From Ptychodera flava (Eukaryota > Hemichordata > Enteropneusta > Ptychoderidae), in assembly GCF_041260155.1 (NCBI RefSeq), contig NW_027248277.1, forward strand, positions 19,992,872 to 20,056,871: DNA of 64,000 nt, written 5' to 3'. The number at the start of each line of letters is the position of its first letter. Positions within the stretch are counted from its first letter, which is position 1. Made by a program: the position numbers and the translations under genes. Shown piece by piece: positions 46,219 to 58,935 of the stretch. The notes under the pieces were generated by a model. It did not search any database. It had not been told where the DNA came from and was given only the letters and a program-made list of their open reading frames with translations.

Positions 46219-46426
46219 AACACGATTGGAACTAATTTGGGATAATGTATGGTGAAGTATTCGATATAATCTGCAAATGTAAGTTCATCAGCTTTTCTTT
46301 TAAGTTACACACTTGTTTTTATGAGCAATTTGTAATATTGCAACATTAAGCTATACGGCACCTCAAACTTTGAGAAATTTAAGAAATATGAAAATCCACT
46401 TATCCCAAATTAGTTCCAATCGTGTT
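46219..46426. mobile_element. M1 MITE copy 5
   Basis: Starts AACACGATTGGAACTAATTT and ends CCAATCGTGTT, flanked by CATA at 46215-46218 and 46427-46430. Units A and C preserve the empty site (TTCATAGTTAGAAAAGTAC at about 18507 and 57973), which confirms both the ends and the 4 bp duplication. Confidence 0.92.
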
Positions 46427-46893
46427 CATAGTTAGAAAAGTACTGACATAATGATAATCTGATACACAATTATCTGGAAGTCTTGATAGTTAAACACCCT
46501 GTCCTGCAAATGGAAGATTCCTTGACATGGCTGACGACCACTAGAAATACTCTGTTCCTTGCCTGCTCGGGCCATCTTCATTTTCCAGGGTGTAAGCTTA
46601 TAGTCAAGTGTACTGTTGTTTACACGGTCGGTAGTGTATATTCCAGTTGGATAGTATATCGGTTGGAACATAGTGTTTCTATTGTGATAATAATAATCTT
46701 AACTGTGGTTCTACCCGAACTAAATTTAAAATTCCTCCGTCTACACCGGCGCGGCATTGTTGTAGAAGTGACCTCCAACAGCAGACACATGTCTGTATCA
46801 CACTGGATCACCTGATCAAGATGTAGGTCACACGTACAGACCTCCGTAGCTGAGCGTATGAAATCAAAACAATTTGCTTCACTCCAATACTAC

Positions 46894-47464
46894 CACAGGG
46901 AGAAGAGAAAGGTCCCTGGGGTGGGGAGGGAGTTTTTTTTTGTGCAACGGTTTACCTTATTTGATTTTGTTAATTTTGATTATGTTTATTTTGTTAATTT
47001 TGACTGTTAATTTAAGGAGGGCACCGTGGTCCAGTGGTTAGGATGGTGAATTCGACGCCCGGTTCAAGACCGGGTAGGGTCAGAATAATGGTCTAGCATG
47101 GTGTTGTGCCCTGAGCCCCTGATGATGGACTGATTAAAAAAAAAAGAAAGAAAAAAAAAAGAAAACTGTTTATTATTTCAAATAAAGAGTTCAACTCCAC
47201 TCTGACTGACTGCTTTATATGTTACCACAAGTCCTTAGAGGAGATAAAGACTCCGAAAACATTGCCAAAACTTGCTAATCCACTGTCCGTATCAGCGGAT
47301 TAATTGATTAAGTCAACACTTGAAGAGGAGATAAGGAAATTGAAAACACAGTCAGACAGTTTGGAGTCGAAAGCTTTATTTGAAATATCACAGTCAAAAT
47401 TAATAAAATCAAATAAGGTAAACCATTATACTTAAAAACACTCCCTACCAATCTGCTCCCTGTG
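46894..47464. mobile_element. Deleted fold-back element with 7 bp target duplication
   Basis: CACAGGGAG and CTCCCTGTG ends, flanked by ATACTAC at 46887-46893 and 47465-47471. The inside matches the outer arms of 45497-46121 (GTGCAACGGTTTACC, TATCAGCGGATTAA), but the central palindrome is gone. A tRNA-derived SINE is inserted at about 47015-47165. Unit C shows the empty site. Confidence 0.85.
47015..47165 (+). mobile_element. tRNA-derived SINE
   Basis: Pol III A box TGGTCCAGTGGTTAGG (47027-47042) and B box GGTTCAAGACC (47061-47071), with the GTGGTCxAGTGGTTAGGA spelling of tRNA-Glu. A 60 bp non-tRNA body and an A-rich tail follow. Flanking ACTGTTAATTT and ACTGTTTATTA look like an imperfect target-site duplication. 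Young-looking and nested in a fold-back element. Confidence 0.85.
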
Positions 47465-47563
47465 ATACTACAGTTGGTGAGTCATGTGACAATATCTTGT
47501 TGAGGGGCCTTATCTGCTATCAGCTCTGTACCTGTCTCAGGTTGACCGACGCTCCTATGCACA

Positions 47564-49759
47564 ATGGCTGCTGCTTCTGAACGCAAAGTTTTGGAAGAAA
47601 TCGGTGAAGATTTCCTGTGTTGTACCATATGTCTGGAGCAGTTCAAGTCTCCTAAAATTTTACCATGTCTGCATACATTCTGTCAGCAGTGTTTAGTCAC
47701 ACTGGTTGAGAAGACTGGATCTCTAAACTGTCCAGAATGTCGACAACAATATCAGCTTCCTGTTGGAGGAGTGCCAGCGATAAAAGGCAATTTCTTTATG
47801 AGCAATCTGATTGAGATATTCAAGCAACGACTGGAGTCTATACAGGGAACTGAGATCAAATGTGAAGGCTGCCAACAGAACACAGCCACTCACAGGTGTG
47901 TGGAGTGCAAACACTATCTCTGTGACAACTGTGTTAGGGCACATAAAAATCTGCCAATAACACGGATACATCAATTGATGACCATTGGAGAATATGAAAC
48001 AGCAAAGTCAACCAGTCCTGTGACATTACAAGCAGTGGAATATTGCAATGTCCACACTGAAAATAAAATTGAATTCTACTGTGAAACCTGTCAGGTACCT
48101 GTCTGTACAAACTGCACCATAGTCAAACACCGCATACCAGAACATGAACACAGATACTTGAAAGATGCAGCAGATGAGTATCTAACAGAATTGAAAAGCC
48201 ATGGTTGACAAACTGAAAGTGAAAGAACAGGAAGCTGGAAAGAACAAAACCCTGGCCAAGCAGATACACATGATCTTACACAGCAGTGCAGCAGAGAAGA
48301 AAGGAAGGTGAGAATGAAAGCTGAAGAAATCATCAAGAAAATAAAGAGAGAAGAGCAGAGACTGATAGATGAACTGAAAAACAATTACAAACTAAAAATT
48401 AAAATAGCAGCTGTTAATATTGATGAGATGGAATTAAAACATGATAACATTAAGAGTGCAGGCAATTACATAGAGACACTGATGCATTATGGGAATGCTG
48501 CTCAACTTCTCTCCACAAAGGGTGATGTCAGCACTCGTATCAAGCAACTGATTACCATGGAAACTACACCAAAGAATGAACATGAGGACTTCATATTTAC
48601 ACCACATGAGTTCTGTGAGCATGGAATTTTGGGAATAAATAAATCTGATGTATATATGTCAAAGTGTACAGTTGAAAACATTCCAAAACAACTCTGGAAA
48701 GGTGACTCTGCAGACCTACTGATCACAACCAGAGATTCCACAGGAAAACAAGTCATCCCAAAACAACCAGTGAAAGCCAAGGTAAGAAAACCTGGTGCAT
48801 CATGGGAAGACATCAATGTAGCTGATAACAGAGATGGTACACACAGAGTTACAGTGTCTGGACAATTGGATGGAAAATATCAAGTTACCATGACAATAGG
48901 AGATCAACCAATACCAGGCTGTCCTGTCATCATACCTGTCATCAAAGGATTGGTGAAGACCATTGGCAGTCAAGGAAGTGCTGAGGGACAGTACAACAAT
49001 CCCTATAGTGTGGTCATAAACAAAGACAGAGACATTGTCACTGCAGACTATGGCAATAATAGGTTGCAGATAACTACCAGAGAGGGAACATTTAAGAAAA
49101 TTTTGGAATTCAAACAGTTTATCAAGCCATTCACACCACGTGATATAGCTATATCAAGTGATAATACATACCATAGTTTAGATGACAACAATAAGCAAGT
49201 AGTTGTCAGTGATGAGAATGGACATGTCATCAGATGCTTTGGACAAAATGAGTTGAAAAATCCATATGGTATTGGGATTAGTCCTGTAGATGGCAATGTC
49301 TATGTGACAGATGGCGGTGGGAATTGTGTCAGGGTTTATACAGAACATGGTAAATACCTGAGATCATTTGGGTCAGGAGGTAAAAATCAAGGGCAATTTA
49401 ACTGCCCCAGGGGTTTAGTCATAGGAAGTACTGGAATGGTATTTGTAGCAGACTACTTGAACAAGCGTATCCAGGTATTCAATGCAGATTACCAGTATTT
49501 GTATTCCTTTGATTGTCAGAGTGGGGATGGTAAGATGAGATACCCAAGGGGAATAGCAATTGAAAATGATAAATATGTCTATGTTACTACTAGTAACAGC
49601 ATACTGAAGTTTGAGAGTAGTGGTAAGTTTGTTTGTCGTATTGATAGTGATAGTGATGAGCTGAACTGGCCCACTGGTATAGCACTGACAGATGATATAC
49701 CTTGCAGGGTGATTGTAGCAGATTCCAACCACCACTCTATCAAAGTATTTGTACAGTGA
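47564..49759 (+). CDS. TRIM-NHL protein copy B (RING, two B-boxes, coiled coil, filamin, NHL), near-intact
   Basis: Single-exon gene of 731 residues, the size of TRIM2/TRIM3. RING at residues 20-59 with C20, C23, C35, H37, C40, C43, C56, C59; B-box 1 about 100-137; B-box 2 about 161-196; coiled coil about 205-330; filamin-type domain about 366-460; six NHL blades about 464-731 (for example NPYGIGISPVDGNVYVTD). Expected role: RING E3 ubiquitin ligase with a propeller that binds protein or RNA targets. Against copies A and C there is one extra base near 48197 and one missing near 48269. Overall frame is kept, but the 70 bp between them are shifted and contain a TGA, so as written the protein ends at 214 residues. 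Either two assembly errors or a recent lesion. The start is supported by identical context in all three copies. Confidence 0.92.
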
Positions 49760-50281
49760 TAACATCACAAAATATTGTCCAAAATTGTGTTTTATGGATT
49801 GATATTGCTCAAAATCTAACACAAATGTCCAATGATGTTTCAATGTACATCTTTTAAATGCAGATGATTTATACCGAATATTTCTTTTTTGTCAGTAATC
49901 CAATCACAAAATTGTTACGTTGCAGAGGGGAAGGAAAAAGTTCATTTTCTTTCTGTAACAATATTGCATTTACACTTTTTCTTGTTATAAACAACTTAAG
50001 TAAAACAATTTAAAGCTATTTCATAGTTTGATCTCACTCAATCACATATAATTTGTGACTGGTTTGTACATTTTGCACACAGTTAAAACATTAAGAAGTT
50101 TCAGAGATATTTGTACTTTTACTTCATCCATGAAGGAACTTTGTATTCACATCACATTCTTCCATTATTAGAAAAAGTGCCTTTATTTCAACTTCACTTT
50201 GTTCATTTGTCAGAACAAAGCTGAGTAGATGGACGTAATTGTGTGTACAGAGATTTTTCTTCTCTATTTACTTTGTGAAGT

Positions 50282-50636
50282 TCAGGTAGAATATTCAATT
50301 TCTCAAATTTTTACAATTCTTTTCTGATCTACCACTTGTGGAGGTTCATTTTAAAACTCTTGGAGTAAGAAAACTTTTTAAGGTCTTAGTATTTAAAAAA
50401 TTGAAAATTTGATTTTTCCCTATAGAGGTAACCCAGAAATGGGAAGATTTTGAATTTCAAATATCAGTACATATTGGATTATTTTATTTTATTCCCATGC
50501 ACCAAAATTTGCACGGCGATACCCGAATTTTATTCTTGCATTTGAAAGAATTTTGTTGAAAGTTGCTTGAGGAAACTATGATCTAAAGTTGAAGTCTTTT
50601 CTTCTTGAGAAGTAAACTATCTTAAAGGGATAACAG
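50282..50636 (+). mobile_element. M2 MITE downstream of TRIM B
   Basis: Same relative place as in units A and C. It has the CTGATCTACCACTTGTGG and TTTGCACGGCGA landmarks. Ends are decayed. Confidence 0.75.
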
Positions 50637-51561
50637 TTGAAATCTTTTCAATATTCATAGTATTTTTTCCATATATAAAAAGATGTTTCCTTCTTATTCT
50701 CCTCATAGAATGCATATGTAGAAGGAATCGGCCTTCTATGCACAATATACGATTTCATAGTTGACAATATATTTTATTTTCGCACAAAAATTAAGTTGTC
50801 AACATTGACATTTCCTTATCGCCAGAGAGATCAATGCTTGGTAAGTTTGGCAGACTGGTATTTTAAATGTTTTTATAAATCATCAAATGTAAAGAGGTCT
50901 CACAAAAATATACTTCTTTAGATTCATTCAAATGTATTTTAAAACCACATCGATGTTGAGATGACAAAGGATTGATATTTACGATCTTTGTTGATAAAAA
51001 GACATAATGTACATATTTCACAGAAACTAGATAAATATTCAATACAATGAAACCACGCCTCTCAACATTTTCAAGTTTGTGTAAGTTTACTTGTATATGT
51101 TTCATTCTACAAAAAGAAAGACAGATGTTTTGATTTCCACATTTTACAGTTTGAAATTTCTGAAAGTAAAACATAGCAAACTTTCAACTACTTCATTTTA
51201 AATAAGCTGAATGAACTTTTAATATTTGATGTACCATGTAAGAACTGCAAAATTGGCTGACAATATAAAGCTATCTCTTTGAAGTGGTATAACAATTTTG
51301 GGACTGGTTTTCTTTAGTTTAAAGTGCTGTTTTTTAGTGTATTTTCTGTGTGTAATTGTTCCTATACTTAAAGCAATAAATCAGTAATTTCTTCGTTCAA
51401 TATCAGATGTAACCGTGTCACTGATGTCTACGATGGACTGGTTTGTACTCACATTGTGTTTCATTTTGTAAGACTGAGTGAAATATAAACACGGTTAAGA
51501 TTCTCAAAAATTATACTCTCTAGTTATGTTTATATCAAGACAAGCGACCTAGCGGCCGATA

Positions 51562-53097
51562 TAGCTCCGCTGTGTTTATGTACAGAATAACTATTTTTGA
51601 CACATGTTGATGAAGAAGGTGGAAATCTTTGATAACTCAATGCAGTGGCCATAAAAAAAGTGGCTAAAATAAGCTGCAAAAATACATATCACATTCGATC
51701 ATCCCTAAGAACATGTCAACCAAAGCTATCTGATAACTGGTTTTTTGAGAATAAAATATTCTGACCAAAAATGGCAACAATTGCCCCCAAAAATAAAAAT
51801 TGCAGATTTCATCATAATTTCAAAATATCACACTTAGTTCATATATTGAAACCTGTATACCAAATTTCAAAGCTGTTAGACCAGTACTGTTTGAGAAACG
51901 CTTTTTTTGACCAAAAATGAGAAAAATTGCCCTAAAATTCAAAATTGCAGATGTCATCATTATTTCATTCAATATCATTTAGTTCATCTATGGAAACCTG
52001 TATACCAAAATTGCAGATGTCATCATTATTTCATTCAATATCATTTAGTTCATCTATGGAAACCTGTATACCAAATTTCAAAGCTATCAGATAAGTAGTT
52101 TTGGAAATACACATTTTTTGACCAAAAATGGCAAAAATTGCCCCAAAAATACAAAATTACAGATTTCATCAGAAATTCAATATATATTACTAAGCTTATC
52201 TATAGAAACCTGTATACCAAATTTCAAACTATCAGACCAGTACTTTTTGAGAAATACATTTTTTGACCAAAAATGGCAAAAATTGCCCCAAAATTACAAA
52301 ATTGCAGATTTCATCATTGTTTCCATAAATATCATTTAGTTCATCTGTAGGAACCTGTATACTGAATTTCAAAGCTATCAGGTGAGTAGTTTTGGAAATA
52401 CACATTTTTTGACCAAAAATGGCAAAAATTGCCCCAAAAATACAAAATTACAGATTTCATCAGAAATTCAATATATATTACTTAGTTCATCTATAGAAAC
52501 CTGTATACCAAATTTCAAAACTGTCAGACCAGTACTTTTTGAGAAATACATTTTTTGACCAAAAATGGCACAAATTGCCTTAAAAATGCAAATTTGCATA
52601 TTTCTGCATAATTTGAACAAATCTGAAATAGATCACCCCTAGGGACATATGTACCAATATAAAAGCTATCTGACCAGTAGTTTTGAAGAAGAAGATTTTT
52701 AAAGATTTTTTTACCAAAAATGACAAAAATTGCCTTAAAAATACAAATATGCAAATTTCACCACGATTTGAACAAATCTGATTTAAGTCACCCTAAGCAA
52801 ACTGCATATCAAATTTCAAAGCAATCGGACGAGCGGTTTCAGAGAAGAAGATTTTTTTACCAAAAACACCAAAAAATGCCCCAAAAATACAAATATGCAA
52901 ATTTCACCATGATTTGAACAAACTGAAGTGAGGTCACCCCAAGTGAACTGCATATAAAATTTCAAAGCAATTCGACTTGTGGTTTCAGAGGAGAAGGCAA
53001 TTGTTGACGGACGACGACGGACGCCGGACGCCGGACGCCGGACGACGACGGATAATCAACCTATTTGATAAGCTCCGCGTCGCTGACAGCGGAGCTA
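51562..53097. mobile_element. Non-autonomous element with TAGCTCCGCTGT ends and 145 bp tandem repeats
   Basis: TAGCTCCGCTGT (51562-51573) is mirrored by ACAGCGGAGCTA (53086-53097). Between them are eight copies of a unit of about 145 bp marked by TTTTTTGACCAAAAATGGC, near 51765, 51909, 52119, 52265, 52410, 52557, 52712 and 52857. One copy carries an extra internal 67 bp duplication. The right end has a GACGCCGGAC minisatellite and a hairpin AGCTCCGC...GCGGAGCT (53071-53096), which recalls Helitron-like 3' ends, though the terminal inverted repeats argue for a cut-and-paste type. No ORF of its own. Absent from unit A. Confidence 0.8.
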
Positions 53098-55800
53098 AAA
53101 AGCTGAAGTGGTCCAGGGCCCCTTCTCACCTAAACATCGATCATGGAAAGATGGGTTATGGGAAAGAGTAATTGGAAGGCATGTCATGTGATGATTGTTG
53201 TTCGGGTTTCAGTGCCTACATGATATCCCAGCTGTCAAGGAAGGGGATGGAGTCAGTCATTGTCACCCCCCAAAAAACCACCAAACAAAATAAAAAAACA
53301 AAACACCAACTGGGTGTGCAATGGTGTGGTGCTAATACTGCAAGGAGGGCATGCTATGAGCCCTGAATTAACTCTGGGGCATTGTCTGTGAACACCAAGA
53401 GTGTTATGTTGTATTCTATATAAAGCTATCTATCGCATTGACATGCCATCAGACCAAATAGATGGAAAAAAAGTTTCACTTTCTTAACAATTTCACTCTT
53501 ATTTCCTTCTGTAAAGGTCAAACTTACCACAGAAACCAATGGATTGGGCCAAACCATAGTGGCGAAAGGGTAAACAACTGACCATGGTACATTGCCACTG
53601 TTTTCAATACAAACTTGAACCTTCGTACCCAGGAATGTTTCTGAAAGAAACCTTACTGAAAAACTCACCCTAAGTTCAACATCACGGGGACATTCACCTA
53701 TCACTGGATCTCTTTGATTTGCATTTTGTTGTTCCAGTTCAAGGTTTCCAAAATCCCTATCATAGAGTGTGGCTCTGAGTAACCCAGGTTGATATCCTGA
53801 TGACCACAGCAACTCATTAACATATTCTTTTTAATTAGCATGTACACCGTCTTTGATGGTTGTCAGCTTCCAAAAGTATACGGTACAAAGGTATTGCATT
53901 ACAAGAAGCAGCCTAAGTGGGTTAAAACATGGACTTCAGTGAGATTCCGCTACCTGTATGAGGATTTTTTTGTTCCAAAATCGGAATTAAAAATCTAATC
54001 AAAGTCAAAACAATGCAGTGAGATAATTTAGTGTCTAAATACACTGCTAACATGAAAACTGCTCTCAAGTTACAGGGCAAGAAGTGTAAAACAAAAAGTA
54101 AATAGTAGGTTCAAGATCAAGCACAGTGGCCACAACCTGGCAGAATGGATGGTAGAAAATCATAGCATTGGTAATGTAGTAGCCTAAGTAATATCACAGA
54201 TTTGAAGTTGTAAATTTGGTAACACAGTAAATTATTACCATGGATTTGGCCACAGAACTAACACTGTGACCCAATGTGAAGTAACAGAATAGGTAACAAA
54301 GTCATCAAATACTAGCTACTACATTACAGAGTCTGAATTGGTTGCAAAGTAATCAAACTTAGTAAGTCACAGAATTTGCAAGATATAACAACAGAAACTG
54401 GGTTGTAAATCACTGTATTGGTAACAAAGTAACTGCAGTCACAAAACTGGAAACAAAGTAAGCATTAAGTCAGTTGAGTGAACGGAATGCAGTGAAAACT
54501 GCAAGTCAGGTTAGCACATAGACACTTGCAGACAGGTAAATCCAATTCTCTACAGCTGTGCATGTACCATCAATTGTGTGGAATGTTGAAATTCATTAGT
54601 CTGTCACAAACTCTGTCCTAAGAGGCTGGCATAGGCATGACAAAGCAGAGACAGTTGTCAATCAGAGTAACAACATTAATGACATGGAAACTCAAGACCA
54701 CTAGTCTGAGAAATATCATATGTAGTGGAGAATGGTGATGTATTATTAATCCTTTTCCAGTGTCAAATACTAAATGTAGCAGTCCATCTTCCAGTAACTA
54801 AATAGGAATAACACCAAAGATTATTGTGGTTGTAGGATTCATGGCTTCAAAGACAGTGGCATGTGAACAATTTAGGCTGACTGAGAAATATATTGTCATG
54901 CTTACATGTTTGTGCTTCAGCCGCCAACATGACAACTTGGTATGGCAAATGCATGTTACCTTAATGAACTGTCAATATAAAAACAATATGTCAAGAAATA
55001 TTATAATTATAACGCATAAACTTTATTTACAACTTGTGTTACACATAAAATAGCTCTCTTTAAATAAGTTATTTCTCTTGAGAAAATCTAATAACAAAAC
55101 TTGAAATTATAACAACAGCACACAACCGTGTAAAAATTGTAAAACAACAAAAATTGTAATGGCAAACACACACTGCCAAAACTCAGAAGTCTTATAGAGG
55201 CAGAATGATAAAGGCATGGACAAAAATGATACATTTCACCTGTTTCTAGTTTCTGAACATTTTTAAAAGGTAAAATAATCAAGATGCACTCTTTCTTTTT
55301 CTAATTTTCATAATAACAAGCAATTCTTTCATCTCAAGCTTGCCAAACATTCTTTTTAATTTAAACTCTGGGTGCTGTCGTTTCACGCTGAGTATTTTTT
55401 CAAAATAAGTAAATCCTATAGCTATACACCATTTTGTACAGCATTGTTGAACTTCAAATTTTCTGTTTTCCACACTGAAAAAATTTTCAGAATTACTGGA
55501 AGCTAGAAATGAACATTAAAATTCAATATTTGGACTCAACAAGTAAGTCAAATTGTTTGAGTCATAGTTGCCAGAGTCATTTCTCTCACATGAAATCAAA
55601 TTTTTGTTGAACTAGGACTCAAAATTAAATAACATACTTTCAAATCACAATTTTCATATGTCTCTGCTGTTCATTTGATGATATTAAACTATTACCACAT
55701 TGTTCAAAATCCTCCATTGTTAAATTCTACAGCTGACATCATTTGCAGTCTTCGTTATTGAGGGTAAATGTGAGCAACATTTTATGTTGTTTATCACTTG

Positions 55801-57370
55801 ACTGGCAAGTCAAAAGACGATGCCAGCACAAGGACCCCATCAACACCCACCACAATGACACATCCCATGTCTCATATTGTGTCTTGGATAAGGGTTTAGG
55901 ATGGATATCAAGGAAGTAACTGTGGTTGAACTACCATTGGTAGGACTTATTACCGTGGTAAAGAAAGACATATTGTTATTTTGACTTCAGAATACGGAAT
56001 AACAAGTAAGTTGTTAAGAAGTAATATTTGTATCACCTTTTTATAGACCTTAATTACATTTACAGAAATGGACAAAGCTGTAACAAAGTAGCAAAGAAAA
56101 ATAAATTCTTTGGCACGTTTCTTTCTAAATTCTAGCTGCCTTTGGCACTTTTTATTCTCTTTACATTGCTTTTTCATCTGAAAAAATTGAATACTGCTAG
56201 GTAATTTTAATGGCAAAATGTAAACAAAAAGGTTCATGACAAGCACACGCAATAATGTATCTTGTTGATACATAAATAAGACATAGTCAAGATATTGGCA
56301 TCAAGTCTTTGATGGCTCTTGGTTTACCAAAGTATACGGATTAGCCAATCAAGTAGCTTCTGACAAAGCCAATGCAAATTAAAGCATGAATGGCTGACTA
56401 TGATTGGACGACTGTAAATAGTGAAGGCTGGCAAGTTATAATCTTCTCTCTTGTGGAAGATTATGGAATAGCACACATGATTTCAAAAGTCCTCATCATT
56501 TCAAACATTACAGTCTGAAAAATAACAATAAATAGAAAATGTATCGCTCAACAAAATTGCAAATAAGTGTTAACACAAAAATACCAATTTCTTACTTTCA
56601 CAGGATGTGATGAAAAATTACAAGTCATGCAAGAAAGCTTAGTTTTGTAGTGGTCATTGACTACAAACAATCCTACTTTTAGATTGAAAGTGCCGTGTTT
56701 TGTACAAGCAGCCGTTATACTTTAAACAGTTTTGACAAGGTTCAAATGAGAAAAGTGGTAAGACTTGAGAAATCTTCTGATCGTCACTCTCTGTAATCTA
56801 GTATTTTCTTGATGATGTACTGCAGCGGACAACATAACTGTCCTTATTTTGCTGATAAAATCAATGTTTTTCTTAGAAGATGTACTTCGACTAAAGGTTA
56901 CATGATAAAATTTGGAAGTAATAGATGGGAGCAGTTTGAGGTTTATGGACAAATGCCTGTTTTGGGAACAATATCAACTGGTCTTCTTGTCCATAAATAA
57001 GAGACCTGCAGTATTTGAATTTTTGTTCAAGTTTTTGCCTTTTAGCCCCTGCCATCAAAGCTTGGTAGACATGAAAATTCACGGTTTTTTTTCAGATACT
57101 CGTGTAAATTTTGAAGTATTTATGTGTGATAGTTTAGTAATGTTGGTTACCTGCAAATGTAAGCTCATCTGCTTTCCTTTGCACTGCACTTGTTTTTGAG
57201 GGTATTTTGTAATGTTGCAACTTTCAGATATAGGTCACCTAACTCTTTTGATAATTTCGAACAATTAAAAGATCTCATTCTCTCAAATTAGTTTCAATCA
57301 TGTTCAAAATGAACGTCAGTTTGTGTGAAAACGTGGTGCATTTATGAGAATAAATAGTGAAAATGGGTAT
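55801..57370. other. Spacer between units B and C
   Basis: AT-rich and no gene recognised; the ORFs on both strands are short and without family features. A decayed M1 MITE occupies about 57150-57306. Confidence 0.5.
57150..57306. mobile_element. M1 MITE copy 6, left end lost
   Basis: Interior words (GTAAGCTCATCTGCTTTCC, TTGTAATGTTGCAAC) and a decayed right end (CAAATTAGTTTCAATCATGTT) match M1. The left inverted repeat is missing. Confidence 0.65.
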
Positions 57371-58935
57371 AGGTGCCTTGCTGTTTAACAGAGTGTCTGA
57401 CATGTCACTTTGTCATAGAAATCAGTGTTTCAGAGATATGCAAGCCTAACATGGATACAACATTCAACATCGCTTTGGTAGTTTCATATCACATGGTTTT
57501 TGATAAGTTTGGTAAATTTACAGAAATGTCGGTATCTTTACTTGCATATGCAAAATTATACTCGTGCTGGTATGGTATGGTATAAAGGCAATGGTATGAT
57601 GTGATTCATGGTTGAACCCAGAGTCATTAAATAATGTTCTTGTACATGTCTCAACTATTTCAACAGGAAATTCATGTCTTCCAGTGAATCAACAGATGAG
57701 TGACCAGGTGAGACAGTTAAGAAAAATACTTTAATTTTTAAGAGAAATGTTGGGGCGGTGATTTCTCAGTTATGATTTCACATCTAATTTATTATGGACC
57801 CGAGGAATACATTTGACAACAGGACTGGTTCCTTTAATGTCTCAGACAAATTTACACCTTTGACTGCAAATGATTCATTCCAACCATTTACTGCTCTCTA
57901 TAGAATTGTAGGACCTGTGCACTGCAAAATGGGGATGACAGGGTGGCTAAAGCTATATATCCATCATTTTTCATTCATAGTTAGAAAAGTACTGACATAT
58001 TAAATGATAAACTGACACATGATTCTCTGGAAGTCTTCATGGTTAAACCCCCTGTTCTGTAAATGGAAGATTCCGTGACCTGGCTGACGACCACTAGAAA
58101 TACTCCGTTCCAAGCCTGCTTGGACAAGCTCCATTTTCCAGGGTGTAGTCAAGTGTACTGTCGTTTGTGCTGTCTATAGCGTATATTCCAGTTGGATAGT
58201 GTATCGACTGGTACTGTGAAGGAAAAAAAAAAATCTTAAATGATAAAATTCAGATGTACTATATGCATTACCCCTACATATAATATATATATCCTATCAA
58301 ATTCGACAGCGAGGGGCATAATTTCTTGCAAGATTTTTAACTACAAATTAAACAAATGTAAAAAATATACTGAAAAGAGGAATTTACAGATACTATTCTA
58401 TGGAATAAAGTTCTTATTAGTAGTCTTATTCACGATTTCATTACGGCAAGAAAAACACATGACATTTTATTTAGATCCAAATTTCTGTTTTAGATCCGAA
58501 ATTCCATGCTGTTCCGCTCCAAAATTGAGTGGACAGAAGAAAGAAATGGACTGTTATTAAGAGAAACTATTTTTCTTTTTTGTGTGGCTATTTCGTTCCG
58601 TTCCGTTCCGCAAATCAGTGTAAGCCAACATGGACTATATGTACTTAAAAGTTTCAACAATATGAGCAAACAAAGGCAGCTTTTGAATGTGTCACATGTC
58701 AGTATCCATACTATTAAAGTGGATCGTCTGATCAAGAAGTAGGTCACCAAGAACTCCCCAGCTGAACGTATGAAATCAAAACATGATTTGCTTCGACCGT
58801 GATCATACAATACTCAAGTCAGTTGGTGGGTCATGTGACACCATGAGAAGTTTTGCAATATCATTTTATAAAGGGGCGTTGTCTGCTATCAGCACTGTAC
58901 CTGTCTCAGGTTGTTCACTGACACACCTATGCACA
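57370..58935. other. Upstream part of TRIM duplication unit C
   Basis: Matches 17960-19770. It keeps the empty sites of the M1 MITE of unit B (near 57973) and of the fold-back element of unit B (near 58810). No exon is seen apart from the conserved run-up to the TRIM start. Confidence 0.7.

Larger units (their letters stand above)
46140..47560. other. Upstream part of TRIM duplication unit B
   Basis: Matches 18460-19770 (unit A) and 57930-58935 (unit C) outside its insertions: an M1 MITE at 46219-46426 and a fold-back element at 46894-47464. The final 100 bases before the TRIM start codon (CTGCTATCAGC, TACCTGTCTCAG) are shared by all three copies. Confidence 0.75.
49760..55800. other. Downstream part of TRIM duplication unit B
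   Basis: Matches 21974-24950 in long stretches. It holds an M2 MITE (50282-50636) and a 1.5 kb tandem-repeat element (51562-53097) that unit A lacks. No gene was recognised. The 128-codon minus-strand ORF at 53426-53812 runs across the short dispersed repeat near 53520-53575 and has no partner exon. Confidence 0.65.

Noticed and set aside
46432-46671. 79-codon minus-strand ORF upstream of TRIM B (also partly open in units A and C)
   Set aside because: Similarity between copies is explained by the segmental duplication. The frame is not kept equally in the three units and no domain is seen.
47015-47100. Functional tRNA-Glu gene
   Set aside because: The tRNA-like part lacks a closed acceptor stem and runs into a SINE body with an A-rich tail.
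53426-53812. 128-codon minus-strand ORF as a host exon
   Set aside because: It crosses a dispersed repeat also found at 1431 and 34270, lies in the TRIM B downstream duplication, and has no matching frame in unit A.
58783-58935. Longer N-terminus for TRIM copy C from the ATG at 58783
   Set aside because: The extra 51 codons have no counterpart in copies A and B, whose start is MAAAS in the same context.
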